Below, piece after piece: positions 1 through 5,678 of a DNA stretch of 5,691 nt. A program made the translations under genes and the position numbers. The notes beneath the pieces were generated by a model. That model was not told the DNA's origin. It ran no database searches and worked only from the letters and a program-made list of their open reading frames with translations. The number at the start of each line of letters is the position of its first letter. Within the stretch, counting starts at the first letter, position 1. Origin of the DNA: Anaerolineae bacterium (GTDB lineage Bacteria > Chloroflexota > Anaerolineae > B4-G1 > SLSP01); assembly GCA_016934645.1 (NCBI GenBank), contig JAFGSL010000196.1, positions 1 through 5,691 on the forward strand. Reading direction: 5' to 3'.

Positions 1-12
1 AAAATCTACGTT

Positions 13-61
13 CGTAGTAACCACTTTAGTGGTTCTTTTAACGACTGAAGTCGTTACTACG
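13..61. repeat. Nested inverted repeat (three-way-junction-like) downstream of argF
   Basis: An outer stem CGTAGT (13-18) / ACTACG (56-61) encloses two 16-nt hairpins: AACCACTTTAGTGGTT (19-34) and AACGACTGAAGTCGTT (40-55), joined by CTTTT (35-39). Each hairpin has a 7-bp stem and a 2-nt centre. The two are near-copies: the loop differs, and the fourth base pair is C-G in one and G-C in the other, a compensated change that keeps pairing. The element begins 37 bp beyond the argF stop. It could be a transcript-end structure for argF, a REP/MITE-like mobile palindrome, or a DNA cruciform. There is no long T tract after the structure on the argF strand, so a classical intrinsic terminator is not supported. 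Confidence 0.75.
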
Positions 62-97
62 AGCCAAAATTGTGATCTACTGAGTCTAGTCTGGTTC

Positions 98-1021
98 CTA
101 AGCCTTGTCCAATACCCAAACCAAAATAGCCTTCTGCGCGTGGAGCCGGTTTTCGGCCTGATCGAAAAGCACCGAATGTGGACCATCGGCGACAGCATCG
201 GTGATCTCTTCACCGCGATGCGCGGGCAGGCAGTGCATCACGATGACATCAGACTTGGCGCGCGCCAGCTTGGCTTCATCTACGCGGTAGGGCGGGAAGA
301 GTTTGCAGCGTTGTTCCGCTTCGGTCTCCTGCCCCATAGAGGTCCATGTGTCGGTATAGATGACGTCGGCATCCTCTACCGCAATCATGGGATCATCTAC
401 CGCCATAATGCTGGAGCCGCTCTGTGCCGCCAGTCGCCGGCCCATATCCCAGATGGCGGGATGCAGCCCGTAGCCCTTGGGCGCAGCAAGCGTGAAATCC
501 ATCCCCAGCAGCGTCGCGCCGTACAGCAACGAGGTCGCCACATTGTTGCCATCGCCCAGATAAACGAGCTTCTTGCCCTTGAAGCCCCCCTTGTGTTCCA
601 GGATCGTGAGGAAATCGGCCATACCCTGGCAAGGATGTGAGTAGTCGGACAGACCGTTGACTACCGGCACGCTCGCGTGCTGCGCCAGCGCCACGACGTC
701 CGCGTGGCCAAAGACACGGGCCATCACAACGTTGACGTAACGCGAAATGACGCGCGCCACATCTGCCACGCTTTCGCGCTTGCCTAACTGAATCTCATTC
801 GGAGAAAGATAAAGCGCATTGCCACCCAGTTGCAACATCGCCACATCGAAGGAAACTCGGGTGCGCAGGCTAGGTTTCTGGAAAATCATCCCCAGCACTT
901 TGCCCTTGAGGTAGGGCGTTTCTTCGCCTTCCTTCCACGCGGCCTTGATGCGTACGGCTAAATCGAGCAGCGACTGCATTTGTTCTGGCGCGAGGTCGGC
1001 CAATGTCAAGAAGTGTTTCAT
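98..1021 (-). CDS. argF: Ornithine carbamoyltransferase (OTCase)
   Basis: Cytosolic enzyme that transfers the carbamoyl group of carbamoyl phosphate to L-ornithine, giving L-citrulline in arginine biosynthesis; family members are usually homotrimers. The 307-residue product shows the family signature set: the carbamoyl-phosphate loop SLRTR (51-55), HPCQ (129-132), the ornithine-closing SMG loop in DTWTSMG (224-230), the HCLP catalytic motif (263-266, Cys265) and the C-terminal AENRLHAQKA segment (289-298). Length fits a complete family member. The start is ATG at 1021 because AGGAGG lies at 1030-1035 with an 8-nt spacer; the reading frame stays open upstream to 1219 but that part has no family similarity. 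The gene stands alone here, divergent from the membrane protein at 1253, with no other arg gene or recognisable ArgR box in the window. The catabolic form (arcB) has the same fold, but no arcA or arcC neighbour is visible. Confidence 0.96.
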   Translation of the reverse strand: MKHFLTLADLAPEQMQSLLDLAVRIKAAWKEGEETPYLKGKVLGMIFQKPSLRTRVSFDVAMLQLGGNALYLSPNEIQLGKRESVADVARVISRYVNVVMARVFGHADVVALAQHASVPVVNGLSDYSHPCQGMADFLTILEHKGGFKGKKLVYLGDGNNVATSLLYGATLLGMDFTLAAPKGYGLHPAIWDMGRRLAAQSGSSIMAVDDPMIAVEDADVIYTDTWTSMGQETEAEQRCKLFPPYRVDEAKLARAKSDVIVMHCLPAHRGEEITDAVADGPHSVLFDQAENRLHAQKAILVWVLDKA

Positions 1022-1072
1022 CGTGTCTGCCTCCTGCTTAGGTTGTCGTTCGGCTTTATCAGCCTCGCATAT

Positions 1073-1101
1073 AGTATACCACGAAGGGCATTTAGAGGAA
1101 A
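1073..1101 (-). promoter_or_regulatory. Candidate sigma70-type promoter for argF
   Basis: On the minus strand a TATACT -10 hexamer (1073-1078) sits 17 bp from a weak -35, TTTCCT (1096-1101). The -10 is a good match; the -35 matches only about half of TTGACA, so activation or alternative use is possible. It would give a leader of roughly 45 nt before the argF start. A short GGCT/AGCC inverted repeat (1052-1055 / 1061-1064) falls within that leader. No ARG box was recognised. Confidence 0.5.
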
Positions 1102-1186
1102 AGCAAGCTGAGTAAACAAGTCGCGTTTTGTGGCTGACGATACTGATCACATTACACATGTCATCCACGTTATAGCCCTCTGCATG

Positions 1187-1215
1187 TTGGCACTTACCAA
1201 CCCTGGTGCTATACT
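1187..1215 (+). promoter_or_regulatory. Strong extended -10 promoter for the membrane protein gene
   Basis: TTGGCA (1187-1192) and TATACT (1210-1215) are separated by exactly 17 bp, and TGC directly before the -10 makes it an extended -10 (TGnTATACT). This is the best-formed promoter in the window. Transcription would begin near 1222, leaving a leader of about 30 nt with the Shine-Dalgarno AAGGAGG at 1240-1246. It diverges from the argF promoter, the two -10 boxes lying about 130 bp apart. Confidence 0.75.
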
Positions 1216-1252
1216 GCAAAGTGTAGTACCCGTTCTCTTAAGGAGGGATAAC

Positions 1253-1705
1253 ATGATCAAAGCAGGGTTGATTCTTGGTGCAGTGATGTTGGTTTTGGGT
1301 ATTGGCGGCAGTTTACTTTCACCGATTTGCGTGCCGTGCCTGGCGGTAATGGCAGGCGTCGGCGCAGGCTATCTAGCGGGGGTTTGGGAAAAACCGCTCA
1401 CATCCGGTGGCAGCGCTAAAGTAGGCGCAATCGCAGGAGCGATTGGCGGCGCAGGTGCATTGCTTGGACAAATTATCGGCGGCATTCTCAACGCCATCTT
1501 GGTTGATCCACAGCAGATGATGAGGATGATGGAGCAGTTCGGGCTTCCAACTACCTACGACTCCAACTTTCTCTACATCGCGCAGATTGGCGGAGGCGTG
1601 TGCTTTGGCTTGCTTGACATCGTCCTCATGGCCGGCCTCGGTGCACTCGGCGGCATCCTCTGGCAACAGATTGGCGGGAAGAACGCCACTCCTCCATCTT
1701 ACTAG
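1253..1705 (+). CDS. Small glycine-rich multi-pass membrane protein, function unknown
   Basis: A 150-residue hydrophobic protein that I cannot assign to a named family. Likely membrane segments are residues 3-22, 24-45, 55-83 and 108-138; a hydrophilic, Met-rich stretch (DPQQMMRMMEQFGLP, 85-99) lies between the third and fourth. A CxxC (Cys26, Cys29) sits at the start of the second segment, and a third Cys (117) is in the fourth. Many GxxxG-like small-residue patterns suggest tight helix packing. It resembles small hypothetical inner-membrane proteins common in Chloroflexota, but that is an impression only. The ATG at 1253 is chosen because AAGGAGG (1240-1246) precedes it by 6 nt and the promoter at 1187-1215 lies in the longer upstream extension of the frame. 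It is followed by a 177-bp gap before kbl, so probably its own transcript. Confidence 0.8.
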   Translation: MIKAGLILGAVMLVLGIGGSLLSPICVPCLAVMAGVGAGYLAGVWEKPLTSGGSAKVGAIAGAIGGAGALLGQIIGGILNAILVDPQQMMRMMEQFGLPTTYDSNFLYIAQIGGGVCFGLLDIVLMAGLGALGGILWQQIGGKNATPPSY

Positions 1706-1721
1706 AAAAACATCTTCTGTC

Positions 1722-1746
1722 AGCAGATTGAGCAGATCAAGCAGAT
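1722..1746 (+). repeat. Three-unit 9-bp-period tandem repeat (AGCAGAT)
   Basis: AGCAGAT occurs at 1722-1728, 1731-1737 and 1740-1746, separated by TG and CA, giving an exact 9-bp period. It starts 17 bp after the stop codon of the membrane protein gene. Function unknown; it lacks the dyad symmetry of a terminator. Confidence 0.75.
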
Positions 1747-1753
1747 TTTGAAC

Positions 1754-1813
1754 TTATCCAAAAATTTCATCGTTGACGCACCAAAAACGCTCGCCGACAT
1801 AATTTTCGGATAA
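1754..1813. repeat. 13-bp imperfect inverted repeat upstream of kbl
   Basis: TTATCCAAAAATT (1754-1766) and AATTTTCGGATAA (1801-1813) pair at 12 of 13 positions around a 34-nt interval. The repeat is AT-rich and contains the best promoter candidate for kbl between and within its arms. It could be an operator for a dimeric regulator or a weak hairpin at the end of the preceding transcript; the stem is not GC-rich and has no T tract after it. Confidence 0.55.
1773..1803 (+). promoter_or_regulatory. Tentative promoter for kbl
   Basis: TTGACG (1773-1778) and CATAAT (1798-1803) each match consensus at five of six positions, but the spacer is 19 bp, longer than optimal. It would give a leader of about 70 nt. 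The -10 overlaps the right arm of the inverted repeat at 1754-1813, so repressor occlusion is conceivable. Other TTGAC sequences at 1826 and 1843 lack a good -10. Confidence 0.35.
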
Positions 1814-1882
1814 AGTCTTTATCTATTGACGAACAAGACGATTTGACTACCAGACTACGTGACGCTTTTAAGGAGAAAGATA

Positions 1883-3070
1883 ATGACGGAACAGAAACTA
1901 CTTTGGATCGAAGAGGAAGTTAAGGCGCTAAAGGAGAGTGGCTTGTTCATCAACCTGCGCACCATCGACTCCCCACCCGGTGCGTGGATGACGGTGGATA
2001 ACAAGAAAGTGCTCAATCTCTGCACCAACAACTACCTCGGCCTCGCTGACGACAAACGTCTGAAGGATGCGGCCAAGGCTGCTATCGATCGTTTTGGCGC
2101 CGGGCCGACGGCGGTGCGTTCCATCGCTGGGACGCTCTCCATCCACCAGGAACTCGAACGGACTGTCGCGGAATTCAAACGCGTGGAGGATGCGCTCTAC
2201 GTCCAGGGTGGCTTCGTCGCCAACCAGGCTGCAATTCCCCCGCTGGTCGGCAAGGAGGACGTCATTTTCTCGGACCGGCTGAACCACGCCAGCATCATCG
2301 ATGGCGCACGGTTGAGCCGCGCCAAGATCATCGTCTACGAACACTGCGATCCCGCCGATTTGGAAGCGAAGGTCAAAGAATTCCTACCACAGTACCGGCG
2401 TGGATTGGTTGTCACCGACGGTGTTTTCTCAATGGATGGCGACATCCCACCACTGGACAAAATTTATGCAGTCGCGGAAAAGTACGGGATACTCACGATG
2501 GTCGACGATGCACACGGTGAAGGCGTCCTGGGCCACGGCGGGCGCGGCATCGTCGATCACTTCGGCCTGCACGGCAAATTTGACGTCGAAGTGGGCACCT
2601 TCTCAAAGGCGTTCGGCGTCGTGGGCGGCGTGATCGCGGGGAAGAAGCTCATCGTCGATTACTTGCGCCAGAAAGCACGCCCCTTCCTCTTCTCCAGCGC
2701 CGTCACGCCCGCCGACACCGCCGCCTGCCTCGCCGCTGTGCAACTGCTCGCCGCCTCCACCGATCTAGTAGAACTGCTGTGGAAGAACACGGATTACTTC
2801 AAGTCGCAGATGAAGAGCCTGGGTTTCGACGTGGGCAACAGCGTGACGCCAATCACGCCGGTGATGTTAGGCGATGTGAAACTCGCCAAGCAGTTCAGCC
2901 GCCAACTCTTCGACGAAGGCATCTTCGCGATGGCTCTTGGCTTCCCCACTGTGCCCAAAGGGCTGGCGCGCATCCGCGTGATGGTCTCCGCCGCTCTTTC
3001 GAAGGACGATCTGGACTTCGGGCTGGAGAAGTTTGCGAAAGTAGGGAAGGCATTGAATGTGATTCCGTAA
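1883..3070 (+). CDS. kbl: Glycine C-acetyltransferase (2-amino-3-ketobutyrate CoA ligase)
   Basis: PLP enzyme of the alpha-oxoamine synthase family (fold-type I). It converts 2-amino-3-ketobutyrate plus CoA to glycine and acetyl-CoA, the second step of threonine degradation, and works reversibly. The product is 395 residues, the usual family length. Visible motifs: NNYLGL (49-54), [11 protein letters not shown] (74-84), LNHASIIDG with the ring-stacking His135, DGVFSMDGD (179-187), VDDAHGEG (207-214; Asp208/His211 contact PLP), TFSKAFG with Schiff-base Lys242, and the carboxylate-binding RIR (363-365). Start is ATG at 1883: AGGAG at 1871-1875 lies 7 nt before it, whereas the in-frame GTG at 1859 lies upstream of that site. 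The relatives BioF and ALA synthase share these motifs; KBL is preferred on overall similarity of the N-terminus and length. No threonine dehydrogenase is adjacent. It converges on thrC. Confidence 0.9.
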   Translation: MTEQKLLWIEEEVKALKESGLFINLRTIDSPPGAWMTVDNKKVLNLCTNNYLGLADDKRLKDAAKAAIDRFGAGPTAVRSIAGTLSIHQELERTVAEFKRVEDALYVQGGFVANQAAIPPLVGKEDVIFSDRLNHASIIDGARLSRAKIIVYEHCDPADLEAKVKEFLPQYRRGLVVTDGVFSMDGDIPPLDKIYAVAEKYGILTMVDDAHGEGVLGHGGRGIVDHFGLHGKFDVEVGTFSKAFGVVGGVIAGKKLIVDYLRQKARPFLFSSAVTPADTAACLAAVQLLAASTDLVELLWKNTDYFKSQMKSLGFDVGNSVTPITPVMLGDVKLAKQFSRQLFDEGIFAMALGFPTVPKGLARIRVMVSAALSKDDLDFGLEKFAKVGKALNVIP

Positions 3071-3079
3071 CGCGTGGAG

Positions 3080-3145
3080 CGCGTTGCGTGAAAGCCGCAC
3101 TCGTTACAAATCACGCATCACGTATCAGCTTTCACGCATAACGCG
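3080..3145. repeat. 16-bp inverted repeat plus heptads between convergent kbl and thrC
   Basis: CGCGTT (3080-3085) plus GCGTGAAAGC (3086-3095) pair with GCTTTCACGC (3128-3137) and AACGCG (3140-3145), leaving a 2-nt bulge (3138-3139) and a 32-nt loop. The right arm covers the thrC stop codon (3132-3134). On the minus strand, 3097-3145 can be read as seven heptads of a degenerate xxcGTgA pattern; TGCGTGA occurs at 3132-3138 and 3111-3117 and TACGTGA at 3118-3124. Position suggests a shared end for two converging transcripts, but there is no T tract on either side, so a factor-independent terminator is not established. Confidence 0.65.
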
Positions 3146-4478
3146 CATCTATCGCCTTTTGCACCGCATCGTAATCCGCCGGTAACTCCACCGGCGGATT
3201 TGCGCGCCGGGCGATAATGTCCACCAGCGCGCTGTTATGGTAAGCGACTTTGAAATCGGTGAATTTGAGGCCGTGCGCGGTGGAGATAACGACCACGCGG
3301 TCGTCGGGCCGGATCTCGCCCCGGTCGATGAGCTTGAACAACACCGCCAGCGCGACGCCGGTGTGCGGGCAGCAATACATTCCTGTGCGATCGGCACGGG
3401 CAGCAGCGTCCGCCAACTCATCCTCGGTGGCCTGCTCGACGATGCCATCAAAGGATGTGAGGGTTTTGACAGCACGCTCGTAGCTGACCGGGTCGCCGAT
3501 CTGGATGGCGCTGGCGAGTGTCTTCTGAGCCTGCACCGGGCGATATTCCTTGAAGCCAGCCTGGTAGCTCAGATAGAGAGGATTAGCACGCGCCGACTGC
3601 GCGCAGGCAATGCGCGGCAATTTGTCGATCAATCCTAGCTCCTTCATCAGCAGGAACCCTTTGCCCAACGCGCTGACGTTGCCCAGGTTACCCACCGGGA
3701 TCACGATCCAGTCCGGCACTTGCCAATCAAACTGTTGCACGATCTCGATGGCGACTGTCTTCTGGCCCTCCATGCGCAACGGATTCATTGAATTGGCCAG
3801 ATAGAGCGTGGGATCGGTGGCAATCTGCTGTACGATACGCATGCAGCCGTCGAAATCGGTGTCGAGGGCCAGCACAAGTGCGTTATTGGCGATGGGTTGG
3901 ATCAACTGCGCGGTGGAGACCTTGCCCTTCGGCAACAGCACCACGGCGGGGATGTCCGCCGCCGCCGCGTAAGCCGCCAGCGCTGCCGAGGTGTCGCCCG
4001 TAGAGGCGCACACGACCGCGCGGATGGGTTTGCCGTCAGGCCGACCAGCCTTGTAGTCAGTTCGCATCTGCTTCACCACGGAGACCAGCACCGTCATCCC
4101 CAGATCCTTGAACGAGCCGGTATGGCTATTCCCACATAGTTTCACCCACAAGTCGGGGACGCCGATCTCCTTGCCCAACCGCTCCGCCCAGAAGCAGTTG
4201 GTATGGCCTTCGTACATCGAGACGACGTTCTCATTATCGACTTGGGGACACACCCACTCTTTCTTGCCCCACACACCGCTGCCGTAGGGCCATTCGGTCG
4301 TATGCGCGCGCTTCTCGAATAGCCGCACCCACTCGACGGCGCTGCGGTCCCGCAAGGCATCGACGTCATGCACGACATCCAGTAAGCCGCCGCAATCTTC
4401 ACAGCGATAGGCTATATCGTAGATCGAATAGCGCCGTCCACACCCGCGCACACATTCAAGCCAGCCATTGTATGCCAT
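3132..4478 (-). CDS. thrC: Threonine synthase
   Basis: PLP-dependent lyase (fold-type II) that converts O-phospho-L-homoserine and water to L-threonine and phosphate, the last step of threonine synthesis. The 448-residue product starts with a zinc-ribbon-like module (Cys9, Cys13, Cys26, Cys29) as in many bacterial and archaeal threonine synthases. It then shows [12 protein letters not shown] with Schiff-base Lys124, the STGDTSAA loop (159-166), [13 protein letters not shown] (229-241), the glycine-rich PLP-phosphate loop PVGNLGN (261-267) and PHTGVA (371-376). The start ATG at 4478 follows a purine-rich GGGAGGGGGAG Shine-Dalgarno directly upstream. It lies 47 bp after paralogue A on the same strand and may be co-transcribed with it; it converges with kbl (61-bp gap). 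The stop codon lies inside a heptad of the 3097-3145 repeat. A threonine dehydratase or cysteate synthase relative is less likely given the N-terminal module and motif set. Confidence 0.95.
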   Translation of the reverse strand: MAYNGWLECVRGCGRRYSIYDIAYRCEDCGGLLDVVHDVDALRDRSAVEWVRLFEKRAHTTEWPYGSGVWGKKEWVCPQVDNENVVSMYEGHTNCFWAERLGKEIGVPDLWVKLCGNSHTGSFKDLGMTVLVSVVKQMRTDYKAGRPDGKPIRAVVCASTGDTSAALAAYAAAADIPAVVLLPKGKVSTAQLIQPIANNALVLALDTDFDGCMRIVQQIATDPTLYLANSMNPLRMEGQKTVAIEIVQQFDWQVPDWIVIPVGNLGNVSALGKGFLLMKELGLIDKLPRIACAQSARANPLYLSYQAGFKEYRPVQAQKTLASAIQIGDPVSYERAVKTLTSFDGIVEQATEDELADAAARADRTGMYCCPHTGVALAVLFKLIDRGEIRPDDRVVVISTAHGLKFTDFKVAYHNSALVDIIARRANPPVELPADYDAVQKAIDARYA

Positions 4479-4524
4479 CTCCCCCTCCCGAAAAAGAGAC
4501 TACAAATCCCTAAGAATAGGACGA

Positions 4525-4554
4525 ATTAGTGTAGATTCGTGAAAATTCGTGGTA
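4525..4554. repeat. Three-unit 10-bp-period repeat at the 3' end of paralogue A
   Basis: Plus-strand units ATTAGTGTAG (4525-4534), ATTCGTGAAA (4535-4544) and ATTCGTGGTA (4545-4554) share ATTCGTG with one substitution. The array encodes the last nine residues and the stop codon (4526-4528) of the minus-strand gene. Nothing here resembles a terminator. Confidence 0.7.
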
Positions 4555-5029
4555 AGCGTTTTGCAACCGAGGTACGAACAACCTCGTGTCGTTTCTCTTT
4601 GACGACCCAAAGATCGAACAACGCCAGGCCGGCCCAGAGACAAAGGCTCAACTCCAACGCCATCCGGGGTAGATTGGTCAGCGAAAGGCTCAGCGTTTCC
4701 GCAAATCCGTAATCGTAGGGGAACTCGTACTGCACGAACGGATACAGGTATGGGACAACACCGCCAAACTCCCCAAAAAAGTGTAACAGATAGCCAAGTG
4801 CCCAACTCCACGCAGGCTTCTTTCCCCAGATCAAATAAGTGAGCGCCGTCGTCGTCACTGCGACGACCAGCGTGTGCCCCATCCAGCGGCTCCCCTCGCC
4901 CTGATGCAGTACGTAATGTGCCACCTTATCCACCACATCCGGCACGACGGCGGCTGCCATCACCGGCACGAAATCAGCCTTGAGATAACGATAGGTCAGA
5001 GCCGAAACGGCAACGTGTCCAAAAATCAT
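4526..5029 (-). CDS. YdjM/DUF457-like membrane protein, paralogue A
   Basis: A 167-residue integral membrane protein with about four hydrophobic segments (roughly 18-34, 52-68, 74-92, 122-143). Conserved polar residues that could bind metal are His5 (FGH), Asp31 and Asp34 in PDVVDK, His52 in GHT, and His83/Glu87 in LLHFFGE. The His plus PDxxD plus GHT plus HxxxE/D pattern is reminiscent of the YdjM/DUF457 family of membrane-bound putative metal-dependent hydrolases; catalytic activity and substrate are not known. It is collinear with paralogue B: by eye about 67 of the first 140 residues are identical with no gap, and all the polar residues above are kept (Glu87 is Asp in B). Start ATG at 5029 has AAAGGA at 5036-5041 with a 6-nt spacer. 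The C-terminal PRIFTNLH is encoded by the 10-bp repeat at 4525-4554. Its leader is the heptad array shared with B. Confidence 0.85.
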   Translation of the reverse strand: MIFGHVAVSALTYRYLKADFVPVMAAAVVPDVVDKVAHYVLHQGEGSRWMGHTLVVAVTTTALTYLIWGKKPAWSWALGYLLHFFGEFGGVVPYLYPFVQYEFPYDYGFAETLSLSLTNLPRMALELSLCLWAGLALFDLWVVKEKRHEVVRTSVAKRLPRIFTNLH

Positions 5030-5042
5030 CGAATGTCCTTTC

Positions 5043-5182
5043 AGGGAGTAGGGAGTAGGAAGTAGGGAGTAGGAGCCTCATCACTCATTACTCATTACTC
5101 ATTACTCATTACTCATTACTCATTACTCATTACTCATTACTCGTTACCTGCTTCCCAATCACTAATCCCCGATCCCGAATCC
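5043..5182. repeat. 20-unit heptanucleotide array between and into the paralogues
   Basis: Read on the minus strand, 5043-5182 divides into 20 consecutive heptads in one register. A core of eight perfect GTAATGA units (5085-5140) is flanked by GTAACGA (5141-5147) and GTGATGA (5078-5084). On the B side (5148-5182) are five diverged units, mostly of GGATTxG type such as GGATTCG and GGATTAG. On the A side (5043-5077) are ACTCCCT three times, ACTTCCT and GGCTCCT. The array covers the last 17 codons and the stop of gene B, fills nearly all of the 100-bp gap, and ends 1 bp before the Shine-Dalgarno of gene A. Heptad STRR repeats are described in cyanobacteria; this unit is of that general kind. No spacers are present, so it is not CRISPR. 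Confidence 0.9.
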
Positions 5183-5606
5183 TCAGCCGTCCACGCACAG
5201 CCAGGGCCGCCCACCCCAACAACGCCAACTCCAGGCCGATTTCGGCGGGATGCTCCAATCTGCGCCGCAAAAGTTCCCAAAATCCCGGCGACGGCTCGAA
5301 ATCGTAACGCATGAACGGATATAACCACGGCACTCGTCCACCGAGGTCGCCTACAAGGTGTCCCAGGTAGCCCACGGCCCAACTCCATGCGGGCTGCTGT
5401 CCCCACAGCAGCCGCACAACAACCGTCGAAACGACCAGCCCAAGCAAGGTATGGCTCCACATCCGTCCACTCGGCATAAGAGCCAACCCCTGGCACAGTG
5501 TCTTGTCCACTACATCGGGGAACACCCCCGCAACAACGACTGGAACCAAATCGGCTTTGAGATAGCGGTGCACCAACACCGAGACACCCAGATGCCCCGC
5601 CAGCAT
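5130..5606 (-). CDS. YdjM/DUF457-like membrane protein, paralogue B
   Basis: A 158-residue membrane protein, tandem paralogue of the gene at 4526-5029. It keeps His5 (AGH), Asp31/Asp34 in PDVVDK, His52 in SHT, and His83 with Asp87 in GHLVGD, plus the shared blocks RYLKAD (14-19), PAWSWA (72-77) and VPWLYPF (92-98), so the same putative metal-site membrane-hydrolase assignment applies with the same reservations. The ATG at 5606 is chosen because it aligns exactly with the start of paralogue A; the frame is open upstream to the window edge (a TTG at 5684), but that extension is Cys/Ser-rich and matches nothing in A. No clear Shine-Dalgarno precedes 5606, only an AT-rich leader, so the start is less certain. 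The last 17 residues (from RIRD) are encoded by the heptad array and differ from the A tail. Confidence 0.82.
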   Translation of the reverse strand: MLAGHLGVSVLVHRYLKADLVPVVVAGVFPDVVDKTLCQGLALMPSGRMWSHTLLGLVVSTVVVRLLWGQQPAWSWAVGYLGHLVGDLGGRVPWLYPFMRYDFEPSPGFWELLRRRLEHPAEIGLELALLGWAALAVRGRLRIRDRGLVIGKQVTSNE

Positions 5607-5626
5607 TAAGGAATGGGAATTAAATA

Positions 5627-5678
5627 ACTGTCCGGGTGGGCAGGACACGGTAGTTCCATTGCGGCAGGACAGTGTCAA
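5627..5678 (-). promoter_or_regulatory. Candidate promoter and repeat cluster upstream of paralogue B
   Basis: A perfect TTGACA (-35, minus strand, 5673-5678) is followed after 17 bp by a poor -10, AACTAC (5650-5655), preceded by TGG as in an extended -10. The same stretch holds a 7-bp inverted repeat ACTGTCC / GGACAGT (5627-5633 / 5667-5673) and a direct repeat GGCAGGACA (5639-5647 and 5663-5671, 24-bp offset). Two repeat systems spaced near helical multiples could be regulator sites, or part of an insertion-sequence end; no transposase is in the window. The -10 weakness keeps confidence low. Confidence 0.35.

Noticed and set aside
29..640. 203-codon plus-strand open frame
   Set aside because: It lies antisense to argF, whose product carries all OTCase motifs; the plus-strand translation has no recognisable domain, so it is a shadow frame.
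1022..1219. N-terminal extension of argF to an upstream start
   Set aside because: The extension has no OTCase similarity and would run through the argF promoter candidate and the divergent promoter; the ATG at 1021 has a well-placed AGGAGG.
1859..1882. GTG start for kbl eight codons upstream
   Set aside because: The Shine-Dalgarno AGGAG (1871-1875) lies inside that extension and is placed correctly for the ATG at 1883.
3071..3131. Classical rho-independent terminator between kbl and thrC
   Set aside because: The stem is strong but has a 32-nt loop and no T tract on either strand, so it was recorded as an inverted repeat rather than a terminator.
3237..3638. Plus-strand open frames within thrC (also around 3788-4139)
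   Set aside because: They are antisense to a complete threonine synthase and show no domain of their own.
5083..5145. CRISPR array
   Set aside because: Units are 7 bp with no spacers; it is a simple tandem repeat.
5358..5609. Plus-strand open frame antisense to paralogue B
   Set aside because: The minus-strand frame is supported by paralogy with the neighbouring gene; the antisense product is low-complexity and unrecognisable.
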